From JAJRXG01 sp038523965 (lineage in GTDB: Bacteria; Bacteroidota; Bacteroidia; Chitinophagales; Saprospiraceae): DNA of 31,893 nucleotides. Of the stretch, positions 1-9,043 are shown piece after piece. A program made the translations under genes and the position numbers. Each line of letters opens with the position of its first letter. The stretch's first letter is position 1. Under the pieces are notes generated by a model. It was not told the DNA's origin, searched no databases, and worked only from the letters and a program-made list of their open reading frames with translations. Where the stretch lies: positions 1-31,893 of the forward strand of contig JBCBIX010000020.1 in NCBI GenBank assembly GCA_038523965.1. Reading direction: 5' to 3'.

Positions 1-3000
1 CCAATTTCGACTTCGATCTCCTCGTTAAATTGAAGGCCATAAAAGAAAGCTGGTGAAGGCAACTTACTTGTATCACTGTAAGCATCTTGGTGATCGTAAA
101 AATCCTTAAACACCTTAGGATAGAGTAGAAAACTCAGATAATCCTCAAACGAATCAGACAATGGGTACTCTTCCTGAAACTTCTGATATCCATTATTGAA
201 ATCGATTGGCTCGAGATGAGCATTGGGTTTATCAGTGAATGGTTGCTCATTCTTGAGTACCATTTTTTGAAATTCAGCCGGCCAGCCTTCTTCTCGCTGA
301 CCGAGTTCGCCCTTCATCAGTGAGATCATGCTATCTGGGAATGCCAAGGTCGCGCCATCACGTATGATATCGTCCACTGTGATGTCGTTAGCAGTCATGA
401 ACATCGCCATATCCCCCACCACTTTTGATGATGGCGTCACTTTTACAATTCCACCTAAAAGATTGTTGACATCAGCGTAATTTTTCTTGATAGTCTCAAA
501 CTTATCTTCTAATCCAAGCCCACGTGCTTGTGGTTTAAGATTAGAATACTGACCACCTGGAATCTCATGATTATAAACCTCTGCAGTTCCAGCTTTAAGT
601 TCCGTCTCGAAGCCATAATAGTAACTTCTCACTGTCTCCCAATAATTAGAATACTCATTCAGACTATGCAGATCGATGGGTCGCTCACGCTCATGACCTT
701 GTAGCATTGCGACGATACTATTAAAATTAGGCTGTGACGTTAGTCCAGAGACCGCACTAATGGCTACATCAACGACATCTACACCAGCCTCAATCGCCTT
801 GATGTAGGTGGTTGATTGGATTGATGATGTATCATGGGTGTGTAGATGGATCGGAAGGTTCACCGCCTCTTTTAACCCATGTATGAGCCGTTCTGCTGCA
901 AGAGGCTTAAGCAGACCGGCCATATCCTTGATACAGAGGATGTGCGCACCCTCATCCTCGATACGCTTCGCGAGATCGGTGTAGTAGATCAGATCGTACT
1001 TGTTTGCGCCAGATCTTAGGATATCTCCTGTGTAGCAGATACTAACCTCGGCGATCGAATTAGTACGCTCTCGAACCGTGCGAATACTTGTCTTCATCGC
1101 CTCTATCCAATTCAACGAATCAAATATTCGAAATACATCAATGCCCTTCTCTGCTGACGAGACTATAAACTGTTCAATAAGATTATCTGGATATGCCTTA
1201 TATCCGACTGCATTGCTTCCACGGAGCAGCATTTGGAGGAGTGTATTTGGAATGGCTTTTCTAAGTTTTTCTAATCGCTGCCACGGACTCTCTTTTAGAA
1301 ACCGCATGGCTACATCAAAGGTCGCTCCACCCCACACTTCCATCGAGAATAGATCTGCCCCGTGCGCCTTTGCATAACTTTCGGCAACTCGGATCATATC
1401 GATCGTACGTACTCTTGTTGCCAGCAGAGACTGATGCGCATCTCGGAATGTTGTATCCATAAAGTGGACGCCCTGCTCATCTTTTAACCAGTTAGAGAAG
1501 CCTTCTGGTCCCAGTTCTGTGAGCAACTGCTTCGTTCCTCTCGGTGCTACTGCAATATGTGATCGGTCTGGTACTACAGCCTCATTGAAGCTTAGTTGTT
1601 CAGGTTTTTTCTTGACATCTGGATTCCCATTGACGATAACCTCTCCGAGATATGTGATGAGCTTGGTTCCTCGATCGCGCCAATTTGGTGGAGTCAGTAG
1701 TTCAGGGTGATTAGATATGAATGGCACTGTTACCTTACCCTGTCTGAAGGTTTCATTCTTCAGGATATTCAACAAGAAGGGGATGTTAGACTTGACTCCG
1801 CGTATCCTAAACTCCCGTAGTGCTCTGTGCAGTCGATCTGCTGAACTATCTAAGCTCATTCCCCAGGCCGTAACCTTTACTAAGAGGCTATCAAAAAATG
1901 GTGATATGGTTGCACCGGCATAAGCATTGCCGGCATCCAGTCGAATCCCAAATCCGCTGGCACTTCTATATGCTACAAGTCGACCATAGTCAGGCTTAAA
2001 GTTGTCACTGGGATCCTCGGTGGTCACCCGACACTGGATAGCGACGCCACGATAGTTGACGTTTTCTTGTGTGAACAGGTCCATGTCTGGATGGCCAAAG
2101 GCAAGTCCTTCAGCAACTTGGATCTGGGTCTTGACAAGATCAACTCCGGTGATCACTTCTGTGATAGTATGCTCGACCTGAATTCGAGTATTGACCTCAA
2201 TGAAGTAAATATTCTCCTCCTTATCCACGAGAAACTCTACAGTACCGGCGTTTTCATAGTTGACCTCCCGGCAGATGGCCACAGCATATTCATGCAGCTT
2301 CTGTCGAGTCTCGGGCATCAATGAAATGCTTGGTGCCACTTCAACAACCTTTTGGTAGCGTCGCTGGACGGAGCAGTCTCGCTCATAGAGATGTAGGAGA
2401 TTCCCATGCTGGTCGCCGATGATCTGAACTTCGAGATGCTTGGGATCGTCGATGAATTTTTCGACAAAAACCGCAGGGTTTCCGAATGCTGTCTTTGCTT
2501 CACCCGATGCCTCACGAAACGAATGGAGGAGCTCATTCTCGCTTCGTACAACACGCATCCCTCTTCCTCCGCCTCCTGTAGCCGCCTTCAGCATCACAGG
2601 GTAGCCTATATCTGCAGCAACTCGCTTGATCTCTTGGTCATCATCTATTGCTCCCTCGCTCGCTTTGACAATGGGAACACCCGCTCGTATAGCTACTTGC
2701 TTTGCGAGGATCTTATCACCTACAGCTTTCATCGCCTGCGGCTTTGGTCCGATCCAGATGATGCCTGCGTCGAGACAGGCTTGTGCAAACTGATCATTTT
2801 CGGATAAGAAGCCATAGCCTGGATGAATAGCGTCGACGTCATTTTCCTTTGCCACTCGGATGATCTCAGTGATATCGAGATAAGGTTTCAACGGATCATC
2901 TTTTGCTCCGATTTGATACGCCTCATCGGCCTTGTAACGGTGTAGAGAGTAGCGATCCTCATAAGTGTAGAGAGCTACCGTTCTGATGTTCATCTCAGAT

Positions 3001-3086
3001 CCCGCCCTAAAGATGCGGATGGCGATCTCACCTCGATTGGCCACCAGTAATTTCTTAATCCGTCGTGTCTCGTCTTTGGTCGTCAT
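1..3086 (-). CDS. pyc: Pyruvate carboxylase, C-terminal end cut by window edge
   Basis: Carboxylates pyruvate to oxaloacetate using ATP, bicarbonate and biotin, an anaplerotic cytosolic reaction. About 1028 codons are present. The N-terminus has KKLLVANRGEIAIRI, typical of biotin carboxylase. An ATP-grasp glycine loop (KAATGGGGRGMR) lies near residue 170 and an ERDCSVQRR motif near residue 240. The carboxyltransferase half begins before residue 585, where GGATFDVAMRFL is read, followed by FRIFDSLNW and EVSICYTGDIL. The BC-then-CT order on one chain separates it from acetyl-CoA carboxylase subunits and two-subunit enzymes. Full-length family members have about 1150 residues, so roughly 120 residues, including the biotinyl domain, lie beyond base 1. 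The ATG at 3086 is preferred because AGAGATAAG lies just upstream; an in-frame ATG at 3101 would add five residues. It is divergent from the P450 gene. Confidence 0.95.
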   Translation of the reverse strand, partial: MTTKDETRRIKKLLVANRGEIAIRIFRAGSEMNIRTVALYTYEDRYSLHRYKADEAYQIGAKDDPLKPYLDITEIIRVAKENDVDAIHPGYGFLSENDQFAQACLDAGIIWIGPKPQAMKAVGDKILAKQVAIRAGVPIVKASEGAIDDDQEIKRVAADIGYPVMLKAATGGGGRGMRVVRSENELLHSFREASGEAKTAFGNPAVFVEKFIDDPKHLEVQIIGDQHGNLLHLYERDCSVQRRYQKVVEVAPSISLMPETRQKLHEYAVAICREVNYENAGTVEFLVDKEENIYFIEVNTRIQVEHTITEVITGVDLVKTQIQVAEGLAFGHPDMDLFTQENVNYRGVAIQCRVTTEDPSDNFKPDYGRLVAYRSASGFGIRLDAGNAYAGATISPFFDSLLVKVTAWGMSLDSSADRLHRALREFRIRGVKSNIPFLLNILKNETFRQGKVTVPFISNHPELLTPPNWRDRGTKLITYLGEVIVNGNPDVKKKPEQLSFNEAVVPDRSHIAVAPRGTKQLLTELGPEGFSNWLKDEQGVHFMDTTFRDAHQSLLATRVRTIDMIRVAESYAKAHGADLFSMEVWGGATFDVAMRFLKESPWQRLEKLRKAIPNTLLQMLLRGSNAVGYKAYPDNLIEQFIVSSAEKGIDVFRIFDSLNWIEAMKTSIRTVRERTNSIAEVSICYTGDILRSGANKYDLIYYTDLAKRIEDEGAHILCIKDMAGLLKPLAAERLIHGLKEAVNLPIHLHTHDTSSIQSTTYIKAIEAGVDVVDVAISAVSGLTSQPNFNSIVAMLQGHERERPIDLHSLNEYSNYWETVRSYYYGFETELKAGTAEVYNHEIPGGQYSNLKPQARGLGLEDKFETIKKNYADVNNLLGGIVKVTPSSKVVGDMAMFMTANDITVDDIIRDGATLAFPDSMISLMKGELGQREEGWPAEFQKMVLKNEQPFTDKPNAHLEPIDFNNGYQKFQEEYPLSDSFEDYLSFLLYPKVFKDFYDHQDAYSDTSKLPSPAFFYGLQFNEEIEVEI

Positions 3087-3235
3087 ACTTATCTCTATCA
3101 TGATGAGTGGAAGCTCAATTTATCAATAATCACACCCATGGTTTCCTGCAGTACCGTGCACTACATATCGTAGCATCCATCTGTGAAATCTAACACGATT
3201 GCCAACCTTGAAGACCAAGGAACAGTTAGTGCGAC

Positions 3236-4591
3236 ATGGAGGAGATCAAGACAGTGCCCATGATAGAAACGATCAAGGGCATATTTCAATTTGTCAAAAA
3301 CCCGATCCCAATTATCAATGGTGCGATAGAGGATTATGGAGAGACCTACATCACACGTATCGTCGGTGGTCGAAGACTCATCATGAGCAAGAATCTGGAC
3401 TTCATCCAGCATGTCCTTCAGACCAATAACCACAACTATGTAAAGTCCGAGATCCAAACAGATACGATGGCCAAATACGTGGGCAACGGACTCCTCACAG
3501 CAAATGGGGACTACTGGCTCCGTCAGCGTCGACTGATTCAGCCCAGTTTTTACAAGTCCAAACTCCAACACTTGGTCGACATCATGTCGGAAGAAATCAA
3601 TTCTTACTGTACAGATCTAACCACACGAAGTACTTCCCAAGAATCACTGAACATCAGCGAGGAAATGATGGAGCTAACGCTTCGTATCGTATCCAAATCC
3701 CTATTTAGTACGGGCATCGATCGTGATCAGATATCAGACCTGGGAGAATCATTCACCGCTCTGCAGCAAGATATCATCAACGAAATCCGAAGACCATATC
3801 TCAACTGGTGGACCAAAATGAGTGGTAAGATGGCGCACTCCCATCGCCTGGCCCAGGAGACACGCCAGATCATGAAAGACATTATCCAGGAGCGCAAACA
3901 GACAGGAGCTGGAAAACATGATGATCTGCTGGATAATCTGCTTCTGGCACGGTACGAGGATACAGGCGATGGAATGACAGAGGAACAGATTCTGGATGAG
4001 GCCATCATCCTATTCGTAGCTGGCCATGAGACTACTGCAATATCTCTGGCATACACGCTGAATCTGCTTGCAGAGCATCCTGGGATACTCGAGCGATGTA
4101 TCAACGAAGCCAAATCACTTACCTCTGGGCCTTGGACCTTCGAGGCTGCCATGAAGTCCGACTACCTAATGCAAACTCTCGAAGAGTCCATGCGACTATT
4201 TCCACCAGCATGGATTTTAGATCGCAGTGCCATCGAGGATGAAATGGTCATGAACATACCTGTTCGCGCGAATGACTTCATTGGTCTCTATGTCTACGGG
4301 GTTCATCACGATCCTCGGTACTACGACGATCCAGATAGATTCGATCCCGATCGTATGCATCCGGATCAGAAAAAGCGACTACCGAAGTATGCCTTCTTTC
4401 CATTTGGAGGCGGACCTCGCATGTGTATCGGCTATCACTTCGCCATGATGGAGATGAAAATGGTACTTGCTACCCTACTTTCACAATTTCAATTTGAGAA
4501 GAAAGGAGATCAGATTGACTTTCGTCCACTTATCACATTAAGACCCAAAGACGATATCATAATGGACGTCCATCGCTATGAACCTGCTTAA
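3236..4591 (+). CDS. Cytochrome P450
   Basis: Haem-thiolate monooxygenase of 451 residues; the substrate cannot be told from sequence. The I-helix oxygen-binding motif AGHETT is at residues 262-267, the K-helix ExxR at 317-320 (ESMR), and the haem loop FPFGGGPRMCIG has its iron-ligand cysteine at residue 397. These are the three canonical P450 signatures with the expected spacing. There is no obvious N-terminal membrane anchor, so it is probably soluble and needs separate redox partners, none of which is encoded nearby. An in-frame ATG at 3260, preceded by a GGAGGAG stretch, is an alternative start and would remove eight residues. The stop is followed after 3 nt by the Ppx/GppA gene, suggesting a two-gene transcript. 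The family call is firm; the physiological role is unknown. Confidence 0.95.
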   Translation: MEEIKTVPMIETIKGIFQFVKNPIPIINGAIEDYGETYITRIVGGRRLIMSKNLDFIQHVLQTNNHNYVKSEIQTDTMAKYVGNGLLTANGDYWLRQRRLIQPSFYKSKLQHLVDIMSEEINSYCTDLTTRSTSQESLNISEEMMELTLRIVSKSLFSTGIDRDQISDLGESFTALQQDIINEIRRPYLNWWTKMSGKMAHSHRLAQETRQIMKDIIQERKQTGAGKHDDLLDNLLLARYEDTGDGMTEEQILDEAIILFVAGHETTAISLAYTLNLLAEHPGILERCINEAKSLTSGPWTFEAAMKSDYLMQTLEESMRLFPPAWILDRSAIEDEMVMNIPVRANDFIGLYVYGVHHDPRYYDDPDRFDPDRMHPDQKKRLPKYAFFPFGGGPRMCIGYHFAMMEMKMVLATLLSQFQFEKKGDQIDFRPLITLRPKDDIIMDVHRYEPA

Positions 4592-4594
4592 GGG

Positions 4595-5491
4595 ATGCGA
4601 AGAGCTATTATCGACATCGGAACAAATACCGCCCATCTGCTTATTGCTGAGATCAATAAGACCAATGAAGAGTGGTTCCAAGTGATCAAAAAAAAGAGAA
4701 TCTACACCTACCTCGGTTCTTTTGGTCTTGATGAGATCCATCCAGAGCCACTGAGTCGGCTTCGCAGAGGACTTGCAGAGTTCGATGTCCTCGTAACTGA
4801 CCATGATGTGGACGATGTAATTGTATTGGCAACTGAGGCGATGCGAACCGCCTCTAATGGACCAACGATCCTTCAGTCGATTACTGATACGTATAGCTGG
4901 TCTCCACAGATCATTGATGGTCTAACGGAAGCCCGATTGATCGCTACAGGTGCGATGCATGCAGTGGACATGACCAATGGAGACTACTTGGTAATGGACA
5001 TAGGAGGCGGTAGCGTAGAATTCATTCATGTTCAGAACGGTAGTATACAATCACTGATCAGCACACCTCTGGGCATATCACGTCTGTACAATCGATTTCA
5101 TACTGTTGATCCAATTAACGCAAGTGGAAAAAATTACCTTAAGAAGGCGGTTCATAAAGAACTGAGCAAACTGTCCATCACCGGAGTAAAAGATCTAACA
5201 TTGGTTGGGACTGCAGGATCATTTGAGATGTTCCTGGACAAGGAGGAAATAGTGGACAATGACTTTCTTTTTAAGAATCTGTCAGCCCAGATTATCACTG
5301 CTGAAGCAGAACGTGTCGCAAAACTGGGATTAGTGGAACGTCAGCACGATCCCATGATCGAAGATGGCCGAGTTAAGTATATCGTCGTTGCCTTTCTGCT
5401 CATGGAAGCTGTCATAGATTTCTTCGAGATCCGGGAGGTCACCATCAGTAAATACGCCATGAAGGAAGGGGCAGCTATTAACCCAATCTGA
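4595..5491 (+). CDS. Ppx/GppA family phosphatase (exopolyphosphatase-like)
   Basis: Member of the ASKHA-fold exopolyphosphatase / pppGpp phosphohydrolase family, 298 residues. The N-terminal phosphate loop DIGTNTAHLLI is at residues 7-17, the GLTEARL segment carrying the likely catalytic glutamate (E112) follows, and the second phosphate loop MDIGGGSVEF is at 134-143. It has only the two-lobed catalytic core and lacks the C-terminal HD-like domains of the roughly 500-residue E. coli Ppx. Whether it prefers long-chain polyphosphate or pppGpp cannot be read from these motifs. It starts 3 nt after the P450 stop and so is probably cotranscribed with it. Its stop lies only 4 nt from the stop of convergent pyrH, with no room for a separate terminator. 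Confidence 0.9.
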   Translation: MRRAIIDIGTNTAHLLIAEINKTNEEWFQVIKKKRIYTYLGSFGLDEIHPEPLSRLRRGLAEFDVLVTDHDVDDVIVLATEAMRTASNGPTILQSITDTYSWSPQIIDGLTEARLIATGAMHAVDMTNGDYLVMDIGGGSVEFIHVQNGSIQSLISTPLGISRLYNRFHTVDPINASGKNYLKKAVHKELSKLSITGVKDLTLVGTAGSFEMFLDKEEIVDNDFLFKNLSAQIITAEAERVAKLGLVERQHDPMIEDGRVKYIVVAFLLMEAVIDFFEIREVTISKYAMKEGAAINPI

Positions 5492-5495
5492 TTGG

Positions 5496-6206
5496 TTATA
5501 CTACGAGTGTACCCACACTATCGCCTAAAACAGCTTTCTGTAGGTTACCCGACTGGTTGATATCGAAAACAATGATGGGCACACCATTCTCCTGGCACAT
5601 GGTAAAAGCAGTCATGTCCATCACCTTCAGTCCCAAGCTGATCACCTTATCAAAAGTTATATCCTCGAATTTAATCGCTTCGGGGTCCTTCTCGGGGTCA
5701 GCGGTATAGATGCCATCGACACGTGTACCCTTTAGGATGACATCAGCACCGATTTCGTTAGCACGGAGTGCAGCCGCACTATCCGTGGTGAAATAAGGGC
5801 TGCCTGTACCTGCGCTGAAGATTACTATGCGACCCTTTTCAAGATGTCGCACTGCTCTCCTCCTGATATATGGCTCCGCGATCTCTTTCATATCAATCGC
5901 AGAGATTAGTCGTGTATACATCCCATCCGCCTCTAACATGCTCTGAATAGCGAGTCCATTGATACATGTGGCTAACATGCCCATGTAGTCGCCCTGTGCA
6001 CGCTCTATACCCGAACCAGCAGCATCGATACCTCTGAAAATGTTCCCTCCTCCGATAACAATGGCAACCTCAACCCCGAGATCCTTTATGCTCTTGATCT
6101 CATCGGCATAGTGTCGTAGTTGCTTAGTGGAGATACCATAAGGTTGGTCTCCCATGAGAGATTCACCACTGAGTTTGAGTAGGATTCGTTTGTACTTCAG
6201 AGACAT
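5496..6206 (-). CDS. pyrH: UMP kinase
   Basis: Phosphorylates UMP to UDP with ATP in pyrimidine nucleotide synthesis; bacterial UMP kinases are hexamers of the amino acid kinase fold. The 236-residue length is normal. The N-terminal LLKLSGESLMG (residues 9-19) and VIGGGNIFRG (50-59) phosphate-binding segments are present, and DGIYTADPEKDP is the characteristic nucleotide-site loop near residue 165. It lies downstream of tsf in the same direction, as in many bacteria, but a strong terminator at 6258-6290 separates the two, so a promoter in the 48 bp before the start is likely. TACATTTA (minus strand, about 6222-6229) is a one-mismatch match to the Bacteroidota -7 element, though no clear -33 element accompanies it. 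Confidence 0.97.
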   Translation of the reverse strand: MSLKYKRILLKLSGESLMGDQPYGISTKQLRHYADEIKSIKDLGVEVAIVIGGGNIFRGIDAAGSGIERAQGDYMGMLATCINGLAIQSMLEADGMYTRLISAIDMKEIAEPYIRRRAVRHLEKGRIVIFSAGTGSPYFTTDSAAALRANEIGADVILKGTRVDGIYTADPEKDPEAIKFEDITFDKVISLGLKVMDMTAFTMCQENGVPIIVFDINQSGNLQKAVLGDSVGTLVV

Positions 6207-6257
6207 GGTGAATTCTTAGCTCTTTAAATGTACCCTTAGTTCGGTAGTAGGCATAAA

Positions 6258-6290
6258 AAAAGAGCGACGTCTATATCGATGTCGCTCTTT
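6258..6290 (-). terminator. Rho-independent terminator after tsf
   Basis: The arms 6259-6268 and 6281-6290 are perfect 10-bp complements (AAAGAGCGAC / GTCGCTCTTT), extended by a G-U and an A-T pair to leave an 8-nt loop. Read on the minus strand the stem is followed by a run of seven T, the usual arrangement for termination of the rplM-rpsI-rpsB-tsf transcript. It begins about 20 nt past the tsf stop and ends about 50 bp before pyrH. Confidence 0.85.
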
Positions 6291-6308
6291 CTATTCTTTG
6301 TTCTTGTC

Positions 6309-7154
6309 TTAGCCGAGTGCGATGTGCTTGAACTCGGTGACAGTGAGATCAGCGTGTATGGATTTCAGGTAACCTTGTACAGTTGCCTTACCATCTTTAA
6401 CATATACCTGATTTAGCAAGGTCGTCTCCTTGAAGAACTTATTAAGGCGTCCCTTGGCGATCTTCTCTAACATCGCCTCTGGTTTACCCTCATTCTTGGC
6501 CAGTTCTTTCCCGATCTCAATTTCTTTGTCAACGATCTCTTGAGGCACATCATCCTTATCAAGAGCGATAGGCTTCATGGCCGCCACTTGCATGGCTACA
6601 TTCTTGCCAGCCTCTTCGAGCTCTGCTCCTTCTTTGTTAAGAGCCACGATCACGCCTGCCCGGTAACCCATATGGATATAGGGTAATACCTGACCAGCAC
6701 CTGGTTGAGTTTCAATCTTCGCGTATTCTTTGATTTCGATCTTCTCTCCGATCACACCAAGCTGCTCAATGACCTTCTCTCCGATTGACATTTCTTTGTC
6801 ATAGGGCAGCGCCAAAAGTGCCTCTAAGTCAGCAGGAAGGTTTGCCAATGCTGCTTCAGCGATATCCTCTGCAAGCGCTATAAAACTATCACCCTTGGCT
6901 ACGAAATCAGTCTCGCAACTGAGGCGAATAACGATTCCATTGTTCTTGTTATGAGACGTCTTGGCGATGACGACTCCTTCATTTGCCTCGCGCTCTGCGC
7001 GCTTGACAGAGAGCTTCTGCCCTTTTTTTCGAAGGATCTCGATAGCACCTTCTACATCGCCATTGGCTTCAGTGAGGGCCTTCTTACAATCCATCATACC
7101 TGCTCCTGTGATGTCACGCAGTTTTTTGACATCCTTTGCGCTGATCGTACTCAT
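6309..7154 (-). CDS. tsf: Elongation factor Ts
   Basis: Guanine nucleotide exchange factor that regenerates EF-Tu-GTP during translation. It has 281 residues. The N-terminal UBA-like region contains VKKLRDITGAGMMDCKKAL (residues 9-27), followed by the signature TDFVAKGD at 82-89, which contacts the EF-Tu G domain. The core domains and C-terminal module are complete. It starts 50 nt after the rpsB stop in the conserved rpsB-tsf pair, and a strong hairpin with a T-run lies just beyond its stop, so it is the last gene of the ribosomal transcript. Confidence 0.98.
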   Translation of the reverse strand: MSTISAKDVKKLRDITGAGMMDCKKALTEANGDVEGAIEILRKKGQKLSVKRAEREANEGVVIAKTSHNKNNGIVIRLSCETDFVAKGDSFIALAEDIAEAALANLPADLEALLALPYDKEMSIGEKVIEQLGVIGEKIEIKEYAKIETQPGAGQVLPYIHMGYRAGVIVALNKEGAELEEAGKNVAMQVAAMKPIALDKDDVPQEIVDKEIEIGKELAKNEGKPEAMLEKIAKGRLNKFFKETTLLNQVYVKDGKATVQGYLKSIHADLTVTEFKHIALG

Positions 7155-7204
7155 TCTGTTGTTTTATGAAAAAAGTTTGATTGGAATCAGTAGCTGTAGT
7201 CTTC

Positions 7205-7930
7205 TTATTGGGCTGCTGCTTCTTCTAACTCTGCCTTGCTTTCATTACGCTCAGCAAGACCTTCCTTAACCGCAGCTGTCATCAGCTCTGTGATCAACTT
7301 AATTGACTTAGATGCGTCATCATTAGCTGGTATTGGAAAATCAACGTGATTTGGATTGCTGTTGGTGTCCACCATTGCGATGGTATTGATACCCAACTTG
7401 TGTGCCTCTGTAATCGCTAAATGTTCGTGCATGATATCTACTACGAACATCGCAGCTGGTATTCGATTCAGTTTTGAGATACCTCCTAAGACCTTTTCTA
7501 ACTTGGCTCTTTCGCGAGTTAATGTGAGTTTCTCCTTCTTCGTGATGCTCGTCAGTGTGGCATCAGAGAGCATCTTATCAATGCTCTCCATCTTCTTGAC
7601 AGAACGTCTAATCGTGGAGAAGTTCGTCAGCATTCCACCTAACCATCTATCGGTGACATAAGGCATATTTACGCTCTTGGCTGCTTCTGTGACGATATCT
7701 CGCGCTTGCTTCTTTGTAGCCACAAACAGGATCTTACGACCTGACTTAGCGATGGACTTCATTGCATTCGCGGCATCATCGATACACGTGATTGTGCGAT
7801 TAAGATCAATGATGTGAACACCTTTGCGCTCAGCAAAAATGTACTGACGCATCTTTGGGTTCCACTTCTTACGCATGTGTCCGAAGTGCACTCCTGCTTC
7901 TAATAGCTCTTTATATTCTGCTCTTGCCAT
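7205..7930 (-). CDS. rpsB: 30S ribosomal protein S2
   Basis: Small-subunit ribosomal protein S2, 241 residues, of normal length with a Glu/Ala-rich tail. The N-terminal GVHFGHMRKKWNPKMRQYIF and the internal DRWLGGMLTNF are hallmark S2 segments, as is the later FVVDIMHEHLAI and an IAMVDTNSNP stretch. It sits between rpsI (43 nt upstream) and tsf, the order expected for Bacteroidota, where rplM-rpsI often joins rpsB-tsf. It is probably cotranscribed from the promoter before rplM. Confidence 0.98.
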   Translation of the reverse strand: MARAEYKELLEAGVHFGHMRKKWNPKMRQYIFAERKGVHIIDLNRTITCIDDAANAMKSIAKSGRKILFVATKKQARDIVTEAAKSVNMPYVTDRWLGGMLTNFSTIRRSVKKMESIDKMLSDATLTSITKKEKLTLTRERAKLEKVLGGISKLNRIPAAMFVVDIMHEHLAITEAHKLGINTIAMVDTNSNPNHVDFPIPANDDASKSIKLITELMTAAVKEGLAERNESKAELEEAAAQ

Positions 7931-7973
7931 GATTCAACTTTTTTTGGATCAATTACTCAGTTGGAGTAAGTGA

Positions 7974-8360
7974 TTATCGCTTAGAGAATTGGAAGCTCTT
8001 ACGAGCTTTTGGCTTACCGTACTTCTTACGTTCCACAACGCGCGCGTCTCGTGTGAGGTACTTGTTTTCTTTTAGGACAGGTTTGTTCTCTTCGTTAAGC
8101 TTGACGAGGGCTCTTGTGATACCCAGTCTCACTGCCTCTGCTTGACCCTTGTACCCACCGCCGTTGACATTGATCTTAATGTCATATGACTTGGAACTCT
8201 CTGTGAGTGCAAGCGGGTGCTCGATGTTAAATCGGATATACTGCAACGGAAAATACTCTTTGTAGTCCTTTCCGTTTATGATGATGTCCCCTTTGCCTGC
8301 TGAGATATACACGCGGGCCACTGATGCCTTTCGTCGTCCGATAGCGTTAATCGTATCCAT
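7974..8360 (-). CDS. rpsI: 30S ribosomal protein S9
   Basis: Small-subunit ribosomal protein S9, 128 residues. It starts with the typical IGRRKASVARV segment, has VNGGGYKGQAEAVRLGI in the middle (residues about 64-80), and ends in the conserved basic tail with terminal FSKR, which reaches the P-site tRNA in known ribosomes. Its start is 3 nt after the rplM stop, so the pair is translationally close as in nearly all bacteria. Confidence 0.98.
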   Translation of the reverse strand: MDTINAIGRRKASVARVYISAGKGDIIINGKDYKEYFPLQYIRFNIEHPLALTESSKSYDIKINVNGGGYKGQAEAVRLGITRALVKLNEENKPVLKENKYLTRDARVVERKKYGKPKARKSFQFSKR

Positions 8361-8363
8361 GGA

Positions 8364-8810
8364 TTACTGGAGTTTAAGTTGTTGTGGTTGTTGCGCCTGA
8401 TGTGGATGCTCACTACCTACGTACACAAATAATTTTTTGAACATCGCTCTGCCGAGACGATTCTTTGGAAGCATTCCTTTGACAGCCTTTTCGATGATAG
8501 CCTCAGGTTTCTTAGCCAACATCTCTTGGGCGGTACGCTCTTTCAAACCACCAGGATATCCTGAATAGCGTTGATAAACCTTTTGCTTCCATTTTTGACC
8601 GGAGAACGAAACCTTCTCAGCATTAAGCACGATGACATTGTCACCGTTGTCTACATGAGGGGTGTAATTCGCCTTGTGCTTCCCTCGAAGAATGTGCGCT
8701 AACCGAGTGGCCAATCGGCCGACTGGTAACCCTGCAGCGTCGATGACGTGCCAGTCGCGCTGGACGTCTTCCTTGCGGAGCGACTTTGTTCTATAACTAA
8801 GTGTATCCAT
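8364..8810 (-). CDS. rplM: 50S ribosomal protein L13
   Basis: Large-subunit ribosomal protein L13, 148 residues. Family segments seen include WHVIDAAGLPVGRLATRLA (residues about 20-38), LRGKHKANYTPHVDNGD and the MLPKNRLGRAMFKKLFVY region. The C-terminus ends in a Gln-rich extension with HQAQQPQQ, a small lineage-specific tail. It is the first gene of the rplM-rpsI-rpsB-tsf transcript, with a plausible promoter about 55-90 bp upstream. Confidence 0.98.
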   Translation of the reverse strand: MDTLSYRTKSLRKEDVQRDWHVIDAAGLPVGRLATRLAHILRGKHKANYTPHVDNGDNVIVLNAEKVSFSGQKWKQKVYQRYSGYPGGLKERTAQEMLAKKPEAIIEKAVKGMLPKNRLGRAMFKKLFVYVGSEHPHQAQQPQQLKLQ

Positions 8811-8864
8811 AATTTATCCTTTTCATCCGATGGATACTCATGTCCACCTTGCTCAAAAGAGGCG

Positions 8865-8897
8865 CAAAAGTAGCGGGTAGTCCTGGTTGAAGCAACA
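8865..8897 (-). promoter_or_regulatory. Bacteroidota-type promoter for rplM-rpsI-rpsB-tsf
   Basis: On the minus strand TACTTTTG (8865-8872) matches the Bacteroidota -7 consensus TAnnTTTG exactly, and TTG (8893-8895) lies 20 nt upstream, within the usual 19-21 nt spacing from the -33 element. Transcription would begin near 8858, giving a leader of about 48 nt before the rplM start at 8810. The rest of the divergent gap 8811-9043 holds a short A/T-only hairpin (8950-8966) and nothing else recognisable. Confidence 0.6.
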
Positions 8898-9043
8898 GAA
8901 GGGTCTACTTATTTTACCTGAACACACGTAACCCCCTGATTATCAGTATAAAAATCGCACATTTTTGAAAATCATCGACTTGGCAGACTAAATCAATTTC
9001 AGTTTTAGTTAGCTACCTTTCTTACACATTACACCTACCCAGA

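Noticed and set aside
8950..8966. AAAAAT / ATTTTT hairpin in the rplM-lipoprotein gap
   Set aside because: The stem is only A-T pairs with no G/C, too weak to call a terminator, and it lies between divergent genes.
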